64,000 nt of DNA from Lumbricus rubellus (taxonomy: Eukaryota; Annelida; Clitellata; Crassiclitellata; Lumbricidae): positions 648,540-712,539 of the forward strand of contig OX243816.1 in NCBI GenBank assembly GCA_945859605.1. Direction: 5' to 3'. Below the pieces are notes generated by a model. The model did no database searches and was not told the DNA's origin. It saw only the letters and a program-made list of their open reading frames with translations. Below, piece by piece: positions 44,578 to 56,482 of this stretch (positions are counted from its first letter, which is position 1; each line of letters starts with the position of its first letter). The position numbers and the translations under genes were made by a program.

Positions 44578-45639
44578 TGTGCGCGCCCGAACAAACTCAA
44601 AAAAATTCTCCATTAAGTATGCAGGTCCTATTGAATGGAATAGAATACCTCTAAACCTTCGCAGTATCCCAATCCTTAGGTCATTTAAGCATTGTTTGAG
44701 TTTATGGTTAATTAACCAAAACTCTTAGTCGGGTTCATACTATGTACTTCCCTCTCCCTACTTAGTTAAGGTTTTATGTTTTTTACTTAAGGTTTTCTTA
44801 CTTTTTTCAGTCTAGTATTGATTTGTGTTGAGAACTCATACAACATGTTTAAATATGCATATTATGTAACATCGTGATATTAAAATTTGGAACGTTTAGT
44901 TTTCTTAGTTAAGTTTTGATTTATTTTGATTTGTTACATGTATGATGAAAAATAGAATATAATTTTATTGGGCTGAATCTGTTAACGCCCAGAACCAGAA
45001 ACTGTGCATAACTATAGGTGGCCCTAACCAGTGGGACTCTGCAGTCCCTTCTGGGTTTCCTGTTGTGACCATTAGCGTTCACGTTTTATTTTGATATGTT
45101 GATTTACATCTTGTGTGCTCTTTTGGCTCAATAAAAAAATTGATTGATTGATTGATTGATATAATATTATATATATATATATATAATATAAGAAGAATAT
45201 TATCTTGAAGGACAGAAGAACCTGAAGTATACTTATGAAATATAATATTATTATGAATACTTGAACTTTTGAAGAAAAACGACGACTGCAATATTTATAA
45301 CAATGGAGTAGACAAAGAATGGATCGAAATAAAGGCATGCATCATTCATCATGCATGATGCTTGATGCATGATGCATCATGCATGCAAGATTTGAAAGAC
45401 AAGAAGACCTGGAAATAATGTTCATAAGTCTGATTCCATCATTCTCCATAATTCCAATGTTCGCAGACAGACTATAATAGTATACGTCCATCGAACTAAG
45501 AGATAACAGCAATTAGGATCACATGGAACATTTCCAGCATTGAGAGTAAATACTAAAGAGCGGATGGATGGATGGATTGATGAAGGTCTGAAGGACGGTT
45601 TCCATCTGAGAGCCCAGCCTCTCCACACTAATACTCCAG

Positions 45640-45776
45640 CTCAGCCTCCTCTTCCTCCTCCTCAACTTCCTCCTTCTCTTCCTCCTCCTCTTCCTCCTCT
45701 TCCTCCTCTAGCTCCTCCTCCTCCTCCTCCAGCTCCTCTTCCTCCTATTCCTCCTCCTCTTCCTCCTTCTCTTTCC
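45640..45776. repeat. CTC/CTT triplet tract
   Basis: Pyrimidine-only on the plus strand, mostly CTC with CTT and occasional CAG. Confidence 0.9.
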
Positions 45777-45835
45777 CTCACGAAGATCCTGAGACCCTCT
45801 CCCCCCAATCCGGTCACCGTGGAACGAACCCACCC

Positions 45836-45888
45836 CGCATGCAGCATGCAGCCTGCAGCATGCAGCGTGCAGCATGCATCGTGCACTC
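45836..45888. repeat. GCAGCATGCAGC short tandem dyads
   Basis: GCATGCAGCATGCAGCCTGCAG-like 7-bp steps contain many overlapping SphI- and PstI-like palindromes. Confidence 0.8.
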
Positions 45889-46067
45889 CATGTTGTCATA
45901 GCCATCTGCATTCTGCAGTGCTTCTCCTGCTCCAGTGCATGTGCAGCAAACATGGAAAGCACTTCTAACAAGCATCACATCATCGTCATCATTATCATTT
46001 ACACAGACTTAGATGAAAAATGCTTCACTCGAATTATTATCATGTAGTCAATGGCACTCCCCACACT

Positions 46068-46171
46068 CCCTCCTTCCTCCCTTCCTCCCTCCCTCCCTCC
46101 CTCCCTCCCTCCCTCCCTCCCTCCCCTCCCTCATCCCTTCTCCCTCCCTACCTCCCTCCCTCCCTCCTCCC
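46068..46171. repeat. (CCCT)n microsatellite
   Basis: Imperfect tetranucleotide array. Confidence 0.93.
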
Positions 46172-47142
46172 CGATGTACCCGTCTTCTTCCTCTATATAT
46201 TATCCGTCTATATATCTCCATGTATCTGCAGTGGAAAAACGAATAGCATCTCATTTTCTACAATAGAATTATTATATCGCTGAAGTGCACTGAATGTCAA
46301 ACAGAAAACTCCAATAATTATTAGATATGCGTCTTTGAAACGCCGCCACCATTCTAATACAAGTCACCAATCTCATTGCATCGAGTCCACCAAGTGCTGC
46401 CTTATTATTATTGCTCGTCTAGTGCCAGTCTATAGCGTGGATAAATGAGCAGGGTGATGCAATTCTCTTCATGAAGCAAAACAAAACATCATTGAGCCGT
46501 CGGTGAAAGATGAAATTGAACAAACGAATTTGAAGAGATGGAAAAGAACAACCGAGTAATTATTGGCATTAATGATGAAACATATAAATCGTCTTCATTT
46601 TCTCAATCTCAGCCTTCTTCTTCCTCGTCTCCTTAGATCTATACAAAAGTGCAATTTATAGCGAGTGAAGTTATAATGGATGAATTGGAAAGCGAATGCT
46701 TAAAAAGTGTCGAAGAACCTTTGAAATATATATTTTTATCCTTTGAAATATACTTTTTTCCTTTGAAATATTTCGAACGACAAACCTTTCGCTCGAGAGT
46801 CGATTCAACAAAATCACAAAATAATTGACTCTCAATTAATTATGTTTTATAATCACATCGCATTGATATCGACATCGAAAAAAACTCAAGTAGGCTATAT
46901 TGTTTCAAAAGCGATACTCGAAAGCTAAGCGCGCGCACTTATACATGTAGGCCTATATAGCACTGGCCATGAGTGTTCGGCCAATTCGCCTCCGTCTCAT
47001 CAGATAGGTTGTCCACATACATGTATGTAAAGAGAAGATATGTAAGTCCCGTCGCCATGGAGACCAGCAGAGACAGGAGAAGTGAAAGGAGATGTAAGTG
47101 GTCTCTTGATGGAAACTGTTAATCGCGTGTTCTACAATCGTC

Positions 47143-47261
47143 CATCCCTCCGTCCATCCATCCATCCATCCATCCATCCATCCATCCATCCATCCATCCA
47201 TCCATCCATCCATCCATCCATCCATCCATCCATCCATCCATCCATCCATCCATTCATCCAT

Positions 47262-47297
<36 letters not shown>

Positions 47298-47300
47298 CCA
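47143..47300. repeat. (CCAT)n microsatellite
   Basis: About 37 units of CCAT, interrupted twice. Confidence 0.95.
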
Positions 47301-47417
47301 GTTCACTTAGATCTGTCGTTAAACTGGTACGACCTATAATACATGTATGCATGTATAATAGATGGAAGACAGGTGTGTGATCCATGGAGACCAACCTGAA
47401 TGCCATCCAACCAGTTT

Positions 47418-47518
47418 GAGTGTGTGTGTGCGTGTGTGTGTGTGTGTGTGTGGTGTGTGAGTGTGTGTGTGTGTGTGTGTGTGGTGTGTGTGAGTGTGTG
47501 TGTGTGTGTGCGTGTGTG
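47418..47518. repeat. (GT)n microsatellite
   Basis: Dinucleotide array with G-G-T and G-A interruptions at regular spacing of about 37 bp. Confidence 0.95.
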
Positions 47519-47737
47519 ATGGCCGATGATAAAGTCTTCCAATTCGACGATGGAGGGAAATGATGCGGCAATGATCTCATCCGCTGAAGATAATTTGTAT
47601 TAAAGTCGAGAAGAGAGAAATCCGATCGACAGAAGTTGTCCGACTTCTCTTTCGAATGAAGATGACGACGACGATGACGATGGCTGTGATGAAGATGACG
47701 ACGATGAAGAGGAATGAAACGAAGATTTGAAGAAGAA

Positions 47738-47770
47738 GAAGAAGAAGAAGAAGAAGAAGAAGAAGAAGAA
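47738..47770. repeat. (GAA)n microsatellite
   Basis: About 13 AAG/GAA units. Confidence 0.93.
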
Positions 47771-47859
47771 TCGAATGAGATCGTCGCATTTCTTCATTCG
47801 ATCAATTGATTATTCATGACGAATTATATTGAAATGCAGTCATCGCTACAGGCGTCTAT

Positions 47860-47867
47860 CTCTCTCC

Positions 47868-47933
<66 letters not shown>

Positions 47934-48000
47934 GTCTGCTATCCCTGTCTGTCTTTGTCTGCCTCTGTCTATCTCTTTGTCCCTGTCTCTCTGTCTTTCG
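47860..48000. repeat. (TC)n and TCTG microsatellite
   Basis: Pure CT run at 47868-47928 followed by degenerate TCTG/TCTC. Confidence 0.93.
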
Positions 48001-48340
48001 CTGAATCTGTGGTTCTCTTTTGCATCTATCTGCTCTTTGCCTCTTTCCAATCCGTCTCTGTTTATGTCCTTCTCTCTCTATTTCTCTGTATTTCTCTGTG
48101 TCTGTCCATCTGCTTCCTTCCACTTCTCTGTACTTTGTCTCTCACTTATGCTTGTCAACAGACAATTAGCTGCAAGACAATACATCTTATTATAATCTCG
48201 ATCAACGGAATCTAATTTCTTCAATTCCACTGTCTTCTGCCGTTGGCACCAAACGACGACGTTCTAACACAGGTCAATCTGTTGCTTAATCTCCACTTCC
48301 GTCTCCTCTTTCTTTCCAATCCAATTCTCATTTGCCACAG

Positions 48341-48477
48341 TGGATCAATTCCATCTGAACTCGACCCTTGGGCCACAGAGTCCACTTTCGAATTATTGCT
48401 ATGGTTTAGAATTTCATCGCTTGAAGGAGGAAATGGAGAAGATTGAACTGGAATTGAAAGACGAGGGAGATGATGTT
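48341..48477 (+). CDS. Candidate internal exon of unknown gene
   Basis: A 137-bp segment lies between CTCATTTGCCACAG and the donor GATGTT|GTAAGG, starting in phase 1 and ending in phase 0. It encodes D-Q-F-H-L-N-S-T-L then Y-C-Y-G-L-E-F-H-R-L and a strongly helical K-E-E-M-E-K-I-E-L-E-L-K-D-E. Good splice sites, codon balance and low complexity set it apart from its surroundings. I do not recognise the family. Confidence 0.35.
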
Positions 48478-49248
48478 GTAAGGGTTCGGTCAGAAGTCTA
48501 CAGTTACCAGCGAAGAGGCTAACAGTCTCTGACTCATCGAATTAGAAAGTTGTAAAATTACATCTAAGATTTTCACTGATTTACAATCAGTAGGCTACTG
48601 TTGCATTTGAGGAAATACTTCACAATTATTTATTTATTTGCAAATAAATAGCAAAGAATTTTGTTAACATTGGCGTAAGAACAAATAGGCAAAACTTTTA
48701 AGCAACTGAAGTCAGATTCAAGAATAAGTAAGAACAAACCCTGCACCATGTTCATTCGTAGCCTACTTAACTTCGTGACAACCATTAGAATAATTCATTA
48801 TTCTACTGCGGTTGGTCATGAGACTTTTCAACGATTGTCCCACAATCCTACTCTTACGAAGGAACAGGTTACCAGTCTCTGACTCCAACAAACAGGTTAC
48901 CAGTCTCATCTGACTCATCGAATGAGAAAGTTGTAGGGCCTACAATCACATCCAGAATTTTCACTGATTTACGATCAAAACTTCACAAAACTATTTAGTT
49001 ATTTGCAAATAAATAGTAAAAAATAAACACAAGTAGATGTTTTGTTCTTCACATGTGGCCCATGTGAAATGATCGCCAGCAAACTCCACGATGCAGTCAC
49101 CAAACTATAATTCTGGATAGATGATAATATCGTGAACCACATCCAATATTATTGAACGACGTTACTTCGTTTTAAAACCTACCTCGACCACCAGCAGCAA
49201 TGGCTTTTCAAACTTCACTTCCGTTTATACCGTTGATGCATTGAACAA

Positions 49249-49281
<33 letters not shown>

Positions 49282-50468
49282 TTTAATAATAATAATAATA
49301 ATAATAACAATAATAATAATTATATGGACCGGATGTTCATCGTCGCTTTCTCTGCTGCAGCTGTCGTCTGCTCTTCTTCTTCCTCTGCTGCTGCTCAGTT
49401 ATAGACATATTAGACAACCACATCATCGTCATCGTCGTCCAATTATTGTTGCATCGGACAGTACACAGCAATTCATCATTGACGCGCAATAATATAATAG
49501 AATTATATTGGTCAGTTGAAACAGTCAGATTGTCACCGAATGAGAGTAACCTTACCCATAAATAATCCGAATTGAGAAAGACCACTTAAGGTGTAACCTC
49601 TCCATCCACCAACGGATACCATCAATCTCGTTTGAAGGCGTCCACCCGCTTTTCCTCCTCATATTTCTCTCCTTCATCCACCACCTCCTACTCCTCCTAT
49701 ACCTCTGCCCTATGCAATGCAGGTGCCCGCCTCCTCCTGCTTCTGCTCCTCCTGCTTCTACTGCTCCTGCTCCTGCTCCTCCTCCTCCTCCTCCTCCTTC
49801 TTCTGTCTCTGCAGCGACCTGCGTGTTTTACGACTGTGAGAATAGGGTCGTTGTGAACCTCTTAAAACCCTCTTCTAATATTATAACTTACATTAGTTGC
49901 TGTCGGTCTTGGCCTGGGGGCAGCACATGCAGACCACGTGACACATGACACGTGACACATGACAGATCTTATGGATCGCTTGAGATGACGGACGGCTGTG
50001 GCCCTCGCCCTCCTGTAGGCCTACATGTCTCTATCCCATAATCCATATACCTATCCCTATCCCCTATTTCCATCCCTGACCCTGGCCGAGTAACCAGACA
50101 GATCGTCCCTAAGTTTACGATCCCTGTCGGAGCCACACATACACGCGTAGGCTGACTGCTTTTCAGTCTAAAGATCCAATCGGATCATTGCGTTCTAGAT
50201 TCTAGAAGAAGAGATGGAATGAAGAAACACGATGGTCTGTCTCTCACTCTTTTCATACACGTCGAATGGACGACAGTAGTCTCATCTCAGATGCCATAAT
50301 AACAGACACAGTGGCTTTCCCCTCTTTCTCTGTATCTGTCTCTCTGTCTGTCTCTGTCTGTCTCTGTCTGTCTCTGTCTTTGTGTCTCTGTCTCTCTATC
50401 GGTCTCTATCTCTCTCTTACTCGCTCTTACTCTCAACCAGTTGTTGTATCTGTATTCGGTGCATTGTA
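48478..50468. other. No supported gene
   Basis: Contains ATAATA repeats at 49245-49322, CTC/CTG tracts at about 49730-49815, GACACGTGACACATGACA-type repeats near 49938-49962 and TCTG/TCTC repeats at 50330-50420. At about 48500-48540 and 48855-48950 a CAGTCTCTGACTC segment of about 60 bp is repeated. Confidence 0.4.
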
Positions 50469-51611
50469 GGGGAGACCGGGGCTAAAAGTAACAGGGGCAG
50501 GTTGTAACTTTGTAAAAATAAGGAAAACTTAAACTCAGGAAACCAACGTATGCACGTCATAGCATGCGTCATATCGTTTCCGTTTTGTGTTCCTTTCGGC
50601 TTTTCTTGCGTTGCGCCATAACAGAATCGTTTTTCCAAAAGTGTGATTTTCGCGACTAAAAGTAACTTTTTCAATCCGCATGGTTTTTCTCATTGTTTTC
50701 GTCTGGCGCACGATATTCTTACTTAGTGTTGGTCAATGCGAAGCTTGTTTATGCTAGATTACATGGCAGGATGAAATATTTCGTCAGCTAACGTGGTGTT
50801 TGAAAATTTTATGTGATCATCTTAGACGCGTGATCGGGGCAAGTTGTAACAATTTTCAAGGGGCTTGTTGTAACGGTATTACAACCTGTACCAAACCACC
50901 TTCAATGTTAGAAAAGATTTATTTTTACTTTAATCCTACCGAAATATTTTTAGCTGTAGATAATTTATGAGGAATTTTTAAAAAATAGTTTTTTTAATGA
51001 AGAAACCACACTGGTTGAATGAAAGAAGCGGCAGAAAGTTTTTTAAAGCCTTTTTGTGCTGTCAGAAACAAAAAGAACAACTGTATCCAATGTGTGGCTT
51101 GTAAGAAATGATCTCAAATGGATTGCACTGATAGCGCTGTGAATTATTTCTGCCATAAGTGTGTTTCAGACGACTTGGAATAACAGTAGTGCCTATAGAC
51201 TACATGTGTTGTGTTACAACCAACCCCAATGCTAAAAAAATGTACTGGTCTATAGTACCTTGCTCATAAGTGCTGTAATATGTCGAGCAAATGTCTGTCC
51301 AGGGTAACGGCCTCTGTTGTCATAGACCCTGGTCAAATCGGATCCATCCATCCAAATGCTAAAAGTATTGTTACAATTTACCCCAGGTCTTGTTACAACC
51401 AACCCCAAGCCGGGGCAACTTGTAACGCAAAAAAATATTTTTTTGACCTCATTTATCTCCTAAAGTAATATAGATAGACATTTGAAATTTAGCCTAAATA
51501 TAAAGCTCTTATGAAGGTTTTCACTGATATATTATATGTCGTACTTGAAGGAGCAGTTCTGCCGCAAGTCGATGAAATGTGTAAAATGTTACTTGTAGCC
51601 CCGGTCTCCCC
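50469..51611. mobile_element. TA-flanked TIR element, GGGGAGACCGGGGC ends
   Basis: Inverted ends GGGGAGACCGGGGCTAAAAG and CTTGTAGCCCCGGTCTCCCC are flanked by TA on both sides, as in Tc1/mariner-type insertions. The interior repeats the word GGGGC(A/T)..GTTGTAAC or its complement GTTACAACC several times (about 50503, 50838, 50865, 51215, 51393). No transposase frame is seen in 1143 bp. Confidence 0.78.
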
Positions 51612-51896
51612 TAGATATGCGAATCTGCAGACGGCATCTAGAAAATGTCAAGCACATCAGTCGACGCCTCTCAACATAGTCTACCACTTTGCAGCATGCA
51701 CTTAAGTTATAGTCGAGACACTTCGTTCCATTAAGTGCTGCTGCAATGGCCTGGATGGTTTCATTACTGATTGCAGGGATAATAAACAACAATAATGTCA
51801 ATCTCAACTTTATACATGTAGAGTAGCCTACTTCAAGGAAACTCGGTTCATTTCAAACATCTTGCAATATTAATATTGCCAATCAGATCTGAAATT

Positions 51897-53516
51897 TGTT
51901 TTGTTTTATTCATTTATTGACTTGCAAGTCACATCAATATTCACATAACAGTAACAGACATTAACAACAATAAAATTTCAACAAGAAAATTGTTATGAAC
52001 TTATTATCAGTGCAGGTCAATGAGTCAGCCGACAAAGGTCTAAAAGACCCGCTAAGACTCGGCTGGCTCATTTACAAACTTAATTCCTGCAAAGGTTAAT
52101 GTGAAGGATCAAAAATTCCACCAAGACGAGGAGACACCAATCCACATACATCAAGTTAAGTTGAATATGAAGCGGTTCACAAAAAATAACAGAATAACAG
52201 AGGGCCACACAACAAATGTAAATGCAAAGCCTGAGAACATCTTAAGGTCAAGCATGTATCTCATTCAAACGGGGAGGAGGAGGCAGTCCCATAAACTTTT
52301 TAAGTCCCCATTATAATTTACACAAATATAAAAAGTACTTTAGTTTGTTTTTAAAATGTTTGATGGAAACAGCAGTTCTTATGTCCTCAGGGAGAGAATT
52401 CCATACCGGTGGGCCAGTGCATTTAATACAGAATTGCTTAAGATTGAGTCTTGCGCTGGCACACCGGTAACTATTAGATGACCTGGTGTCATAGTCATGG
52501 ATATCAGAGCCGAGGGAAAAGAATCCATTAAAGTTGGGAGGCAACACACGATGATGATACCTGAACATAAACAGTCCTATTTGCAATTTTGTAATATCAC
52601 ATAGCTGTAGAATTTTGTGTTTAAGAAATATAGGTTTAGTGCTTGAACTCCAGAGCAGACCAAATATCACACGGATAGCACGTTTCTGAAGAATTTCCAA
52701 TGCATTCAAGCGACAGTGATAGTTAGAGCCCCATGCTATAATGCAATATGATAAGTAAGGGAAAATTAGGGCATAGTACAGGCCAACCAAAGAAGTTCTG
52801 GGTAAGCAATGTCTTACACGAGATAATATACTAATGTTTTTAGCAATTTTTCTAGATATATGGTTGATGTGGTCCGTCCATGTCAAATGTTGGTCAATAT
52901 ACACACCTAAAAATTTACAGGATGAAACTTGACAGATAGATTTCCCATCCATGGCAATCCTAAAATCATGAGGGGGTAGGCCCAGAGATTTGCGATGGGA
53001 GCGGAAAATTATAAAGTTAGTCTTTTCAATATTAAGAGACAGTCTGTTTGCCTTGAACCAAGAAGAGATTAGCTGAAGCTCACAGTTGGCTCTTTTAAAC
53101 AGAGACTCCAAAGATTTATCCGAAATAAAAACATTTGTATCGTCAGCAAACAGCACAAAATGGAGTATTCTTGAGGTTTTTGATAAGTCATTAACATAAA
53201 TTAAGAATAGTAATGGCCCCAAAATGGATCCTTGAGGGACCCCACAGGTAATACGTTTACTTCCAGATAATGAGCCATTAAAGCAAACACACTGAGATCT
53301 GTTTGTAAGGTAATCAGAAAACCAGTTCAAAACAATACCCCTAATTCCATAATGCTCAAGTTTTTTCAAAAGAATTTTGTGGTCAACAGTATCGAAAGCC
53401 TTCGACAGGTCAAAAAATATTCCTAGAGAAAATTCATTATTATCTATTGTGTCGATAATTTTACACTGCATATCCAATAATGCCATAAAAAATACCAATA
53501 AGAAATACCAATACAT
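51897..53516 (-). mobile_element. L2/CR1-like LINE, 5'-truncated
   Basis: The minus-strand copy holds the second half of RT and the C-terminal part of ORF2 (52311 to about 53480), then a 3' UTR ending AATAAATGAATAAAACAAAAC near 51897. The RT frame is intact, so this is a young copy. The 5' break is within RT. Confidence 0.85.
52311..53516 (-). CDS. LINE reverse transcriptase, C-terminal two-thirds
   Basis: 401 codons without stop. From residue about 30: G-I-F-F-D-L-S-K-A-F-D-T-V-D-H, then C-G-V-P-Q-G-S-I-L-G-P-L-L-F, the catalytic F-A-D-D-T, F-L-G-V-Y-I-D, and the tail Y-D-T-R-S-S, K-C-T-G-P-P-V-W-N-S-L-P. These are the RT palm motifs and thumb of an L2/CR1-type element. The first aspartate of the catalytic site (F-D-L-S) and the F-A-D-D pair are present. 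The endonuclease and N-terminal RT motifs are missing; the first ~15 codons are probably flanking DNA. Confidence 0.9.
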   Translation of the reverse strand: MYWYFLLVFFMALLDMQCKIIDTIDNNEFSLGIFFDLSKAFDTVDHKILLKKLEHYGIRGIVLNWFSDYLTNRSQCVCFNGSLSGSKRITCGVPQGSILGPLLFLIYVNDLSKTSRILHFVLFADDTNVFISDKSLESLFKRANCELQLISSWFKANRLSLNIEKTNFIIFRSHRKSLGLPPHDFRIAMDGKSICQVSSCKFLGVYIDQHLTWTDHINHISRKIAKNISILSRVRHCLPRTSLVGLYYALIFPYLSYCIIAWGSNYHCRLNALEILQKRAIRVIFGLLWSSSTKPIFLKHKILQLCDITKLQIGLFMFRYHHRVLPPNFNGFFSLGSDIHDYDTRSSNSYRCASARLNLKQFCIKCTGPPVWNSLPEDIRTAVSIKHFKNKLKYFLYLCKL

Positions 53517-53554
53517 ATAGCCTATTATACGGTGGAACTTTTGAGGCTCATCCG

Positions 53555-54729
53555 CAGGGCCGGATTAAGCTCTCGGGGGGCCAACATACCTAAAAGCTGA
53601 TCCAGTCCGGTACATTGGTCAACATTTTCTACTCTTGGCAGTGTGCAAGCTGGTTAATAATGTCATTAAAAGAAACGTGTATAATGGATCACTGAGAAGT
53701 TCCACTGCAGTTAGGCGTTTTCTTGTCATTGTTCTCCGCAGATTATTCTTGAATAATGTTAGTTTGATAAAGGGTCTATCTTTCACCAGTGCAGTTGGAT
53801 ATGTAGGCTAGGCTATAGGCCTACCATCATGCACTTGTAACATACATACGGAGAGAACAATGGACACCTTGGGAATGTAGTTTAAAGAGCTTCAATGTTC
53901 TGCACCATGCATGGCAAGAGAAGCTGGCGGTTTAGTGTATACAGTCTATCTTTATGCAAACAGTGGCGGCGCTATATCATGGGTCACATGACGTGACCTG
54001 CCTAATTTGCTCTTGACCTGCCTTATGATCTGTCAAAAAGTCTTTGGAATTTTGATATCTTCCGTACATTAATTTCTTTGACCTGATGAATAACTCCCAT
54101 GACTTTGGTGCGGTCTCCTGAAATTGTATAACTGGCGCCGCCACTGTTTGCACAACATAACGAACTGAACCTTTTCAACAGAGAATAAATTCTGCAGCTT
54201 CTAAACCACCAAAATAAATAATTATTTAGGCCTATGTATTTTCCAATTCGAGTAGGCCTAACAATTCTCTAATCATGTCAGCATCCAGCAAATCGAAGTG
54301 CGTTAAAACTAGGAGCACATTTTGAACTTCTTTGCATGCAGAATTCCTATAATTAGCCTATAGGCCCATCTTCATGAAAGCACTAACAGTGACTGACCTA
54401 CTGACGATTGCCCAAGGGTTTTTATCCCTCCCTTTACGTTTAAATGCAACTTTATGCAAATTAATTTACTCTCATCAATTTTTCTATTTAAAAGTATGGA
54501 TTAGCGACAAAATCATGATTATAGATGGCAGATATATACTATAGGGGCCATTGATTGCCTTCATAAAAAGCAATCAGCAAAATTATTGACATGAATTTAC
54601 ACATCACTGTCCTTGGAGTGAAGTTGAATAAATGGGAATGTGCATGGACTGAAAAAATTCTTGTTGGTCATGGACGGAGGGCCCCCTGACGACGGGGGGC
54701 CCGCCGCCATGGCAGACATGGCATACTGG
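53555..54729. mobile_element. Probable hAT-like element with one defined end
   Basis: The left end is CAGGGCCGGATTAAGC, a form common for hAT elements. GGCTCATCCG occurs at 53545-53554 and again at 54728-54737, a direct repeat of about 10 bp. The right end (GGGCCCCCTGACGACG..) does not mirror the left one, so the right boundary or integrity is uncertain. Confidence 0.5.
53954..54151. mobile_element. Small inverted-repeat element nested in 53555-54729
   Basis: TGCAAACAGTGGCGGCGC at the left and GCGCCGCCACTGTTTGCA at the right are perfect inverted repeats of 18 bp, 198 bp apart end to end. The interior speaks for a MITE, but no target duplication could be set. Confidence 0.7.
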
Positions 54730-55499
54730 CTCATCCGGAATTTAATTGAATTCTAATTATGTTCCGGATGATCAATCATACTATTGTCTGCAGACCTTAT
54801 GTTAAGAAATTGAGTCGCAATAAATATTTGCTACATGGAACTATAAAAATAAATATAATATGAGCAATCAAGTAAACAGATAGACATTATAAATAAATAA
54901 ATAGAAAAACAAATCAGTAATATAATGAACCTCAATGGATCATTAAACGAATAGTTAGACAATTGAATTAAGAACTATAAAGTTTACCATAACAAATAAA
55001 CATATAAAATCAAATAAACAATAAGGACGAATAGATGACCGACCGACAAAATAGAGATCGTGTAACTTATTGTTTACCTACTTCTTCTTCTCAATCGTCG
55101 TCAACAGCTGCTGAAGAAGATTTGATTGTCTGTCTTTGCACGTGATTCCTGTTTCTCTTTGTCTGTCGCTTTCTCTCTTCGACGGAATCACAACAATATT
55201 ATTCGAATAACCGTTTCGCATCAGTTTATGGACCGCATCTGCTGCTGCTGCTGCTGATGATGATGATGATGCATCCTCCTCATCGTCTGCTGCTGCTGCT
55301 GCATTCGTTGACCTACACGGGATACACTGCAGCAGCAGCAGCAGCAGCAGACGAAATGGCGTCGTCCCTAACTGCAGTTGTCATGACGACGACGACGGCG
55401 GAGTAACTAAGCAACGGAATGGATGCGATGATTGTTGGTTATGAGACGACGAATGAAACTGCAGTCTCTACGGAGATGAACGGACACACGCATGGGCGA

Positions 55500-55675
55500 A
55501 GACATCGAGAGACAGAGACAGTGACAGAGACAGAGGCAGAGACAGAGGCAGACAGAGAGAGATACATTGAGAGACAGAGAGAGAGAAACAGTGGCAGAGG
55601 CAGACAGAGATACAGAGGCCACGTAGAGAGAGACAAAGAAAGACATAGAGACAGACACAGATAGAAACAGAGAAC

Positions 55676-55712
<37 letters not shown>
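55500..55712. repeat. GAGACA / GA microsatellite
   Basis: Degenerate GAGACA ending in pure GA at 55680-55713. Confidence 0.92.
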
Positions 55713-55716
<4 letters not shown>

Positions 55717-55837
55717 TATATTCGTCGCAGAAGTTCTACTTGTCATTTCTTTTGTCTATTCGCTGTTCGTGTTTTTGCGGCCGCAGCCGGGAGGACGAGG
55801 AGGAACAGAAATGACGATGATGATGCTGACGATGACG

Positions 55838-55840
55838 ACA

Positions 55841-55892
<52 letters not shown>

Positions 55893-55900
55893 CGATGACA
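55838..55900. repeat. (GAT)n microsatellite
   Basis: About 17 GAT units with GAC interruptions. Confidence 0.93.
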
Positions 55901-56111
55901 ACGACGATGATGATAATGATAATAATGATGATAAATGTGGTGTTGTTGGTGACAGAATGCTAATGCATTGCGTGATTAAGATTTGTTATTCACGGTATTT
56001 TGTCAAACGAATTCTTCATCAATAACGATTATTTTGTTTTGTTGCCGTTAGAAGTAGAGAAGTAATAAGAGAGAAAGCAACATATAATGAATCAAGCAGC
56101 AGATGACATCC

Positions 56112-56482
56112 AGTGAGAGACAGACAGACAGACAGACAGAGGGACAGAGAGACGAACAGATAGACGTACATATACGTAGATATAGATATAGTCGCAGACA
56201 TAATGTGTGCGGACAAACAGACAGAAGAGACAGACGACAATTGATGGATGGATAGATGGTTGTATGTAAAAATGGATGGATGATAATTATAGGCAGGTAG
56301 ATTGATAGATTGGGTGAATGAATGAATGGAAAGATAGATGGATAGATATCATAGGCAGATAGATAGGTGGATGGATGGACGGAAAGATAGACGGATGGAT
56401 ATATTATAGACATATAGATAGACCGATAGGCAGATGGACAGACAGATAGACAGACAGACAGACAGACAGACAAATAGACAGA
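56112..56482. repeat. GACA and GGATAGAT tetranucleotide arrays
   Basis: GACA at 56120-56145 and 56440-56475, with GATA/GATG degenerate repeats between them. Confidence 0.88.

Larger units (their letters stand above)
42520..45160 (+). mobile_element. L2/CR1-like LINE 3' end, split by a foldback element
   Basis: Plus-strand codons from about 42545 (L-Q-I-K-Q-L-Q-M, F-M-H-R-Y-S-Y-N-T-L-P, N-L-F-T-L-A-S-D) and H-S-Y-N-T-R at about 42655 resume at 44584 with A-R-T-N, F-S-I-K-Y-A-G-P-I-E-W-N and end at TAG 44726-44728. A 3' UTR to 45160 ends CAATAAAAAAATTGATTGATTGAT. These are the last residues of an L2/CR1-type ORF2. There is one frameshift near 42650. The copy is 5'-truncated close to the GPCR start. 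Confidence 0.8.
45162..48340. other. Repeat-rich spacer without a supported gene
   Basis: Holds several microsatellites listed separately, a TA array at 45168-45186 and a cluster of GCATGATGCATCATGCATG dyads at about 45340-45386. Frames here are low-complexity. Confidence 0.5.

Noticed and set aside
51280..51705. Two ~63-residue frames
   Set aside because: Inside the TA-flanked non-coding transposon; no motif.
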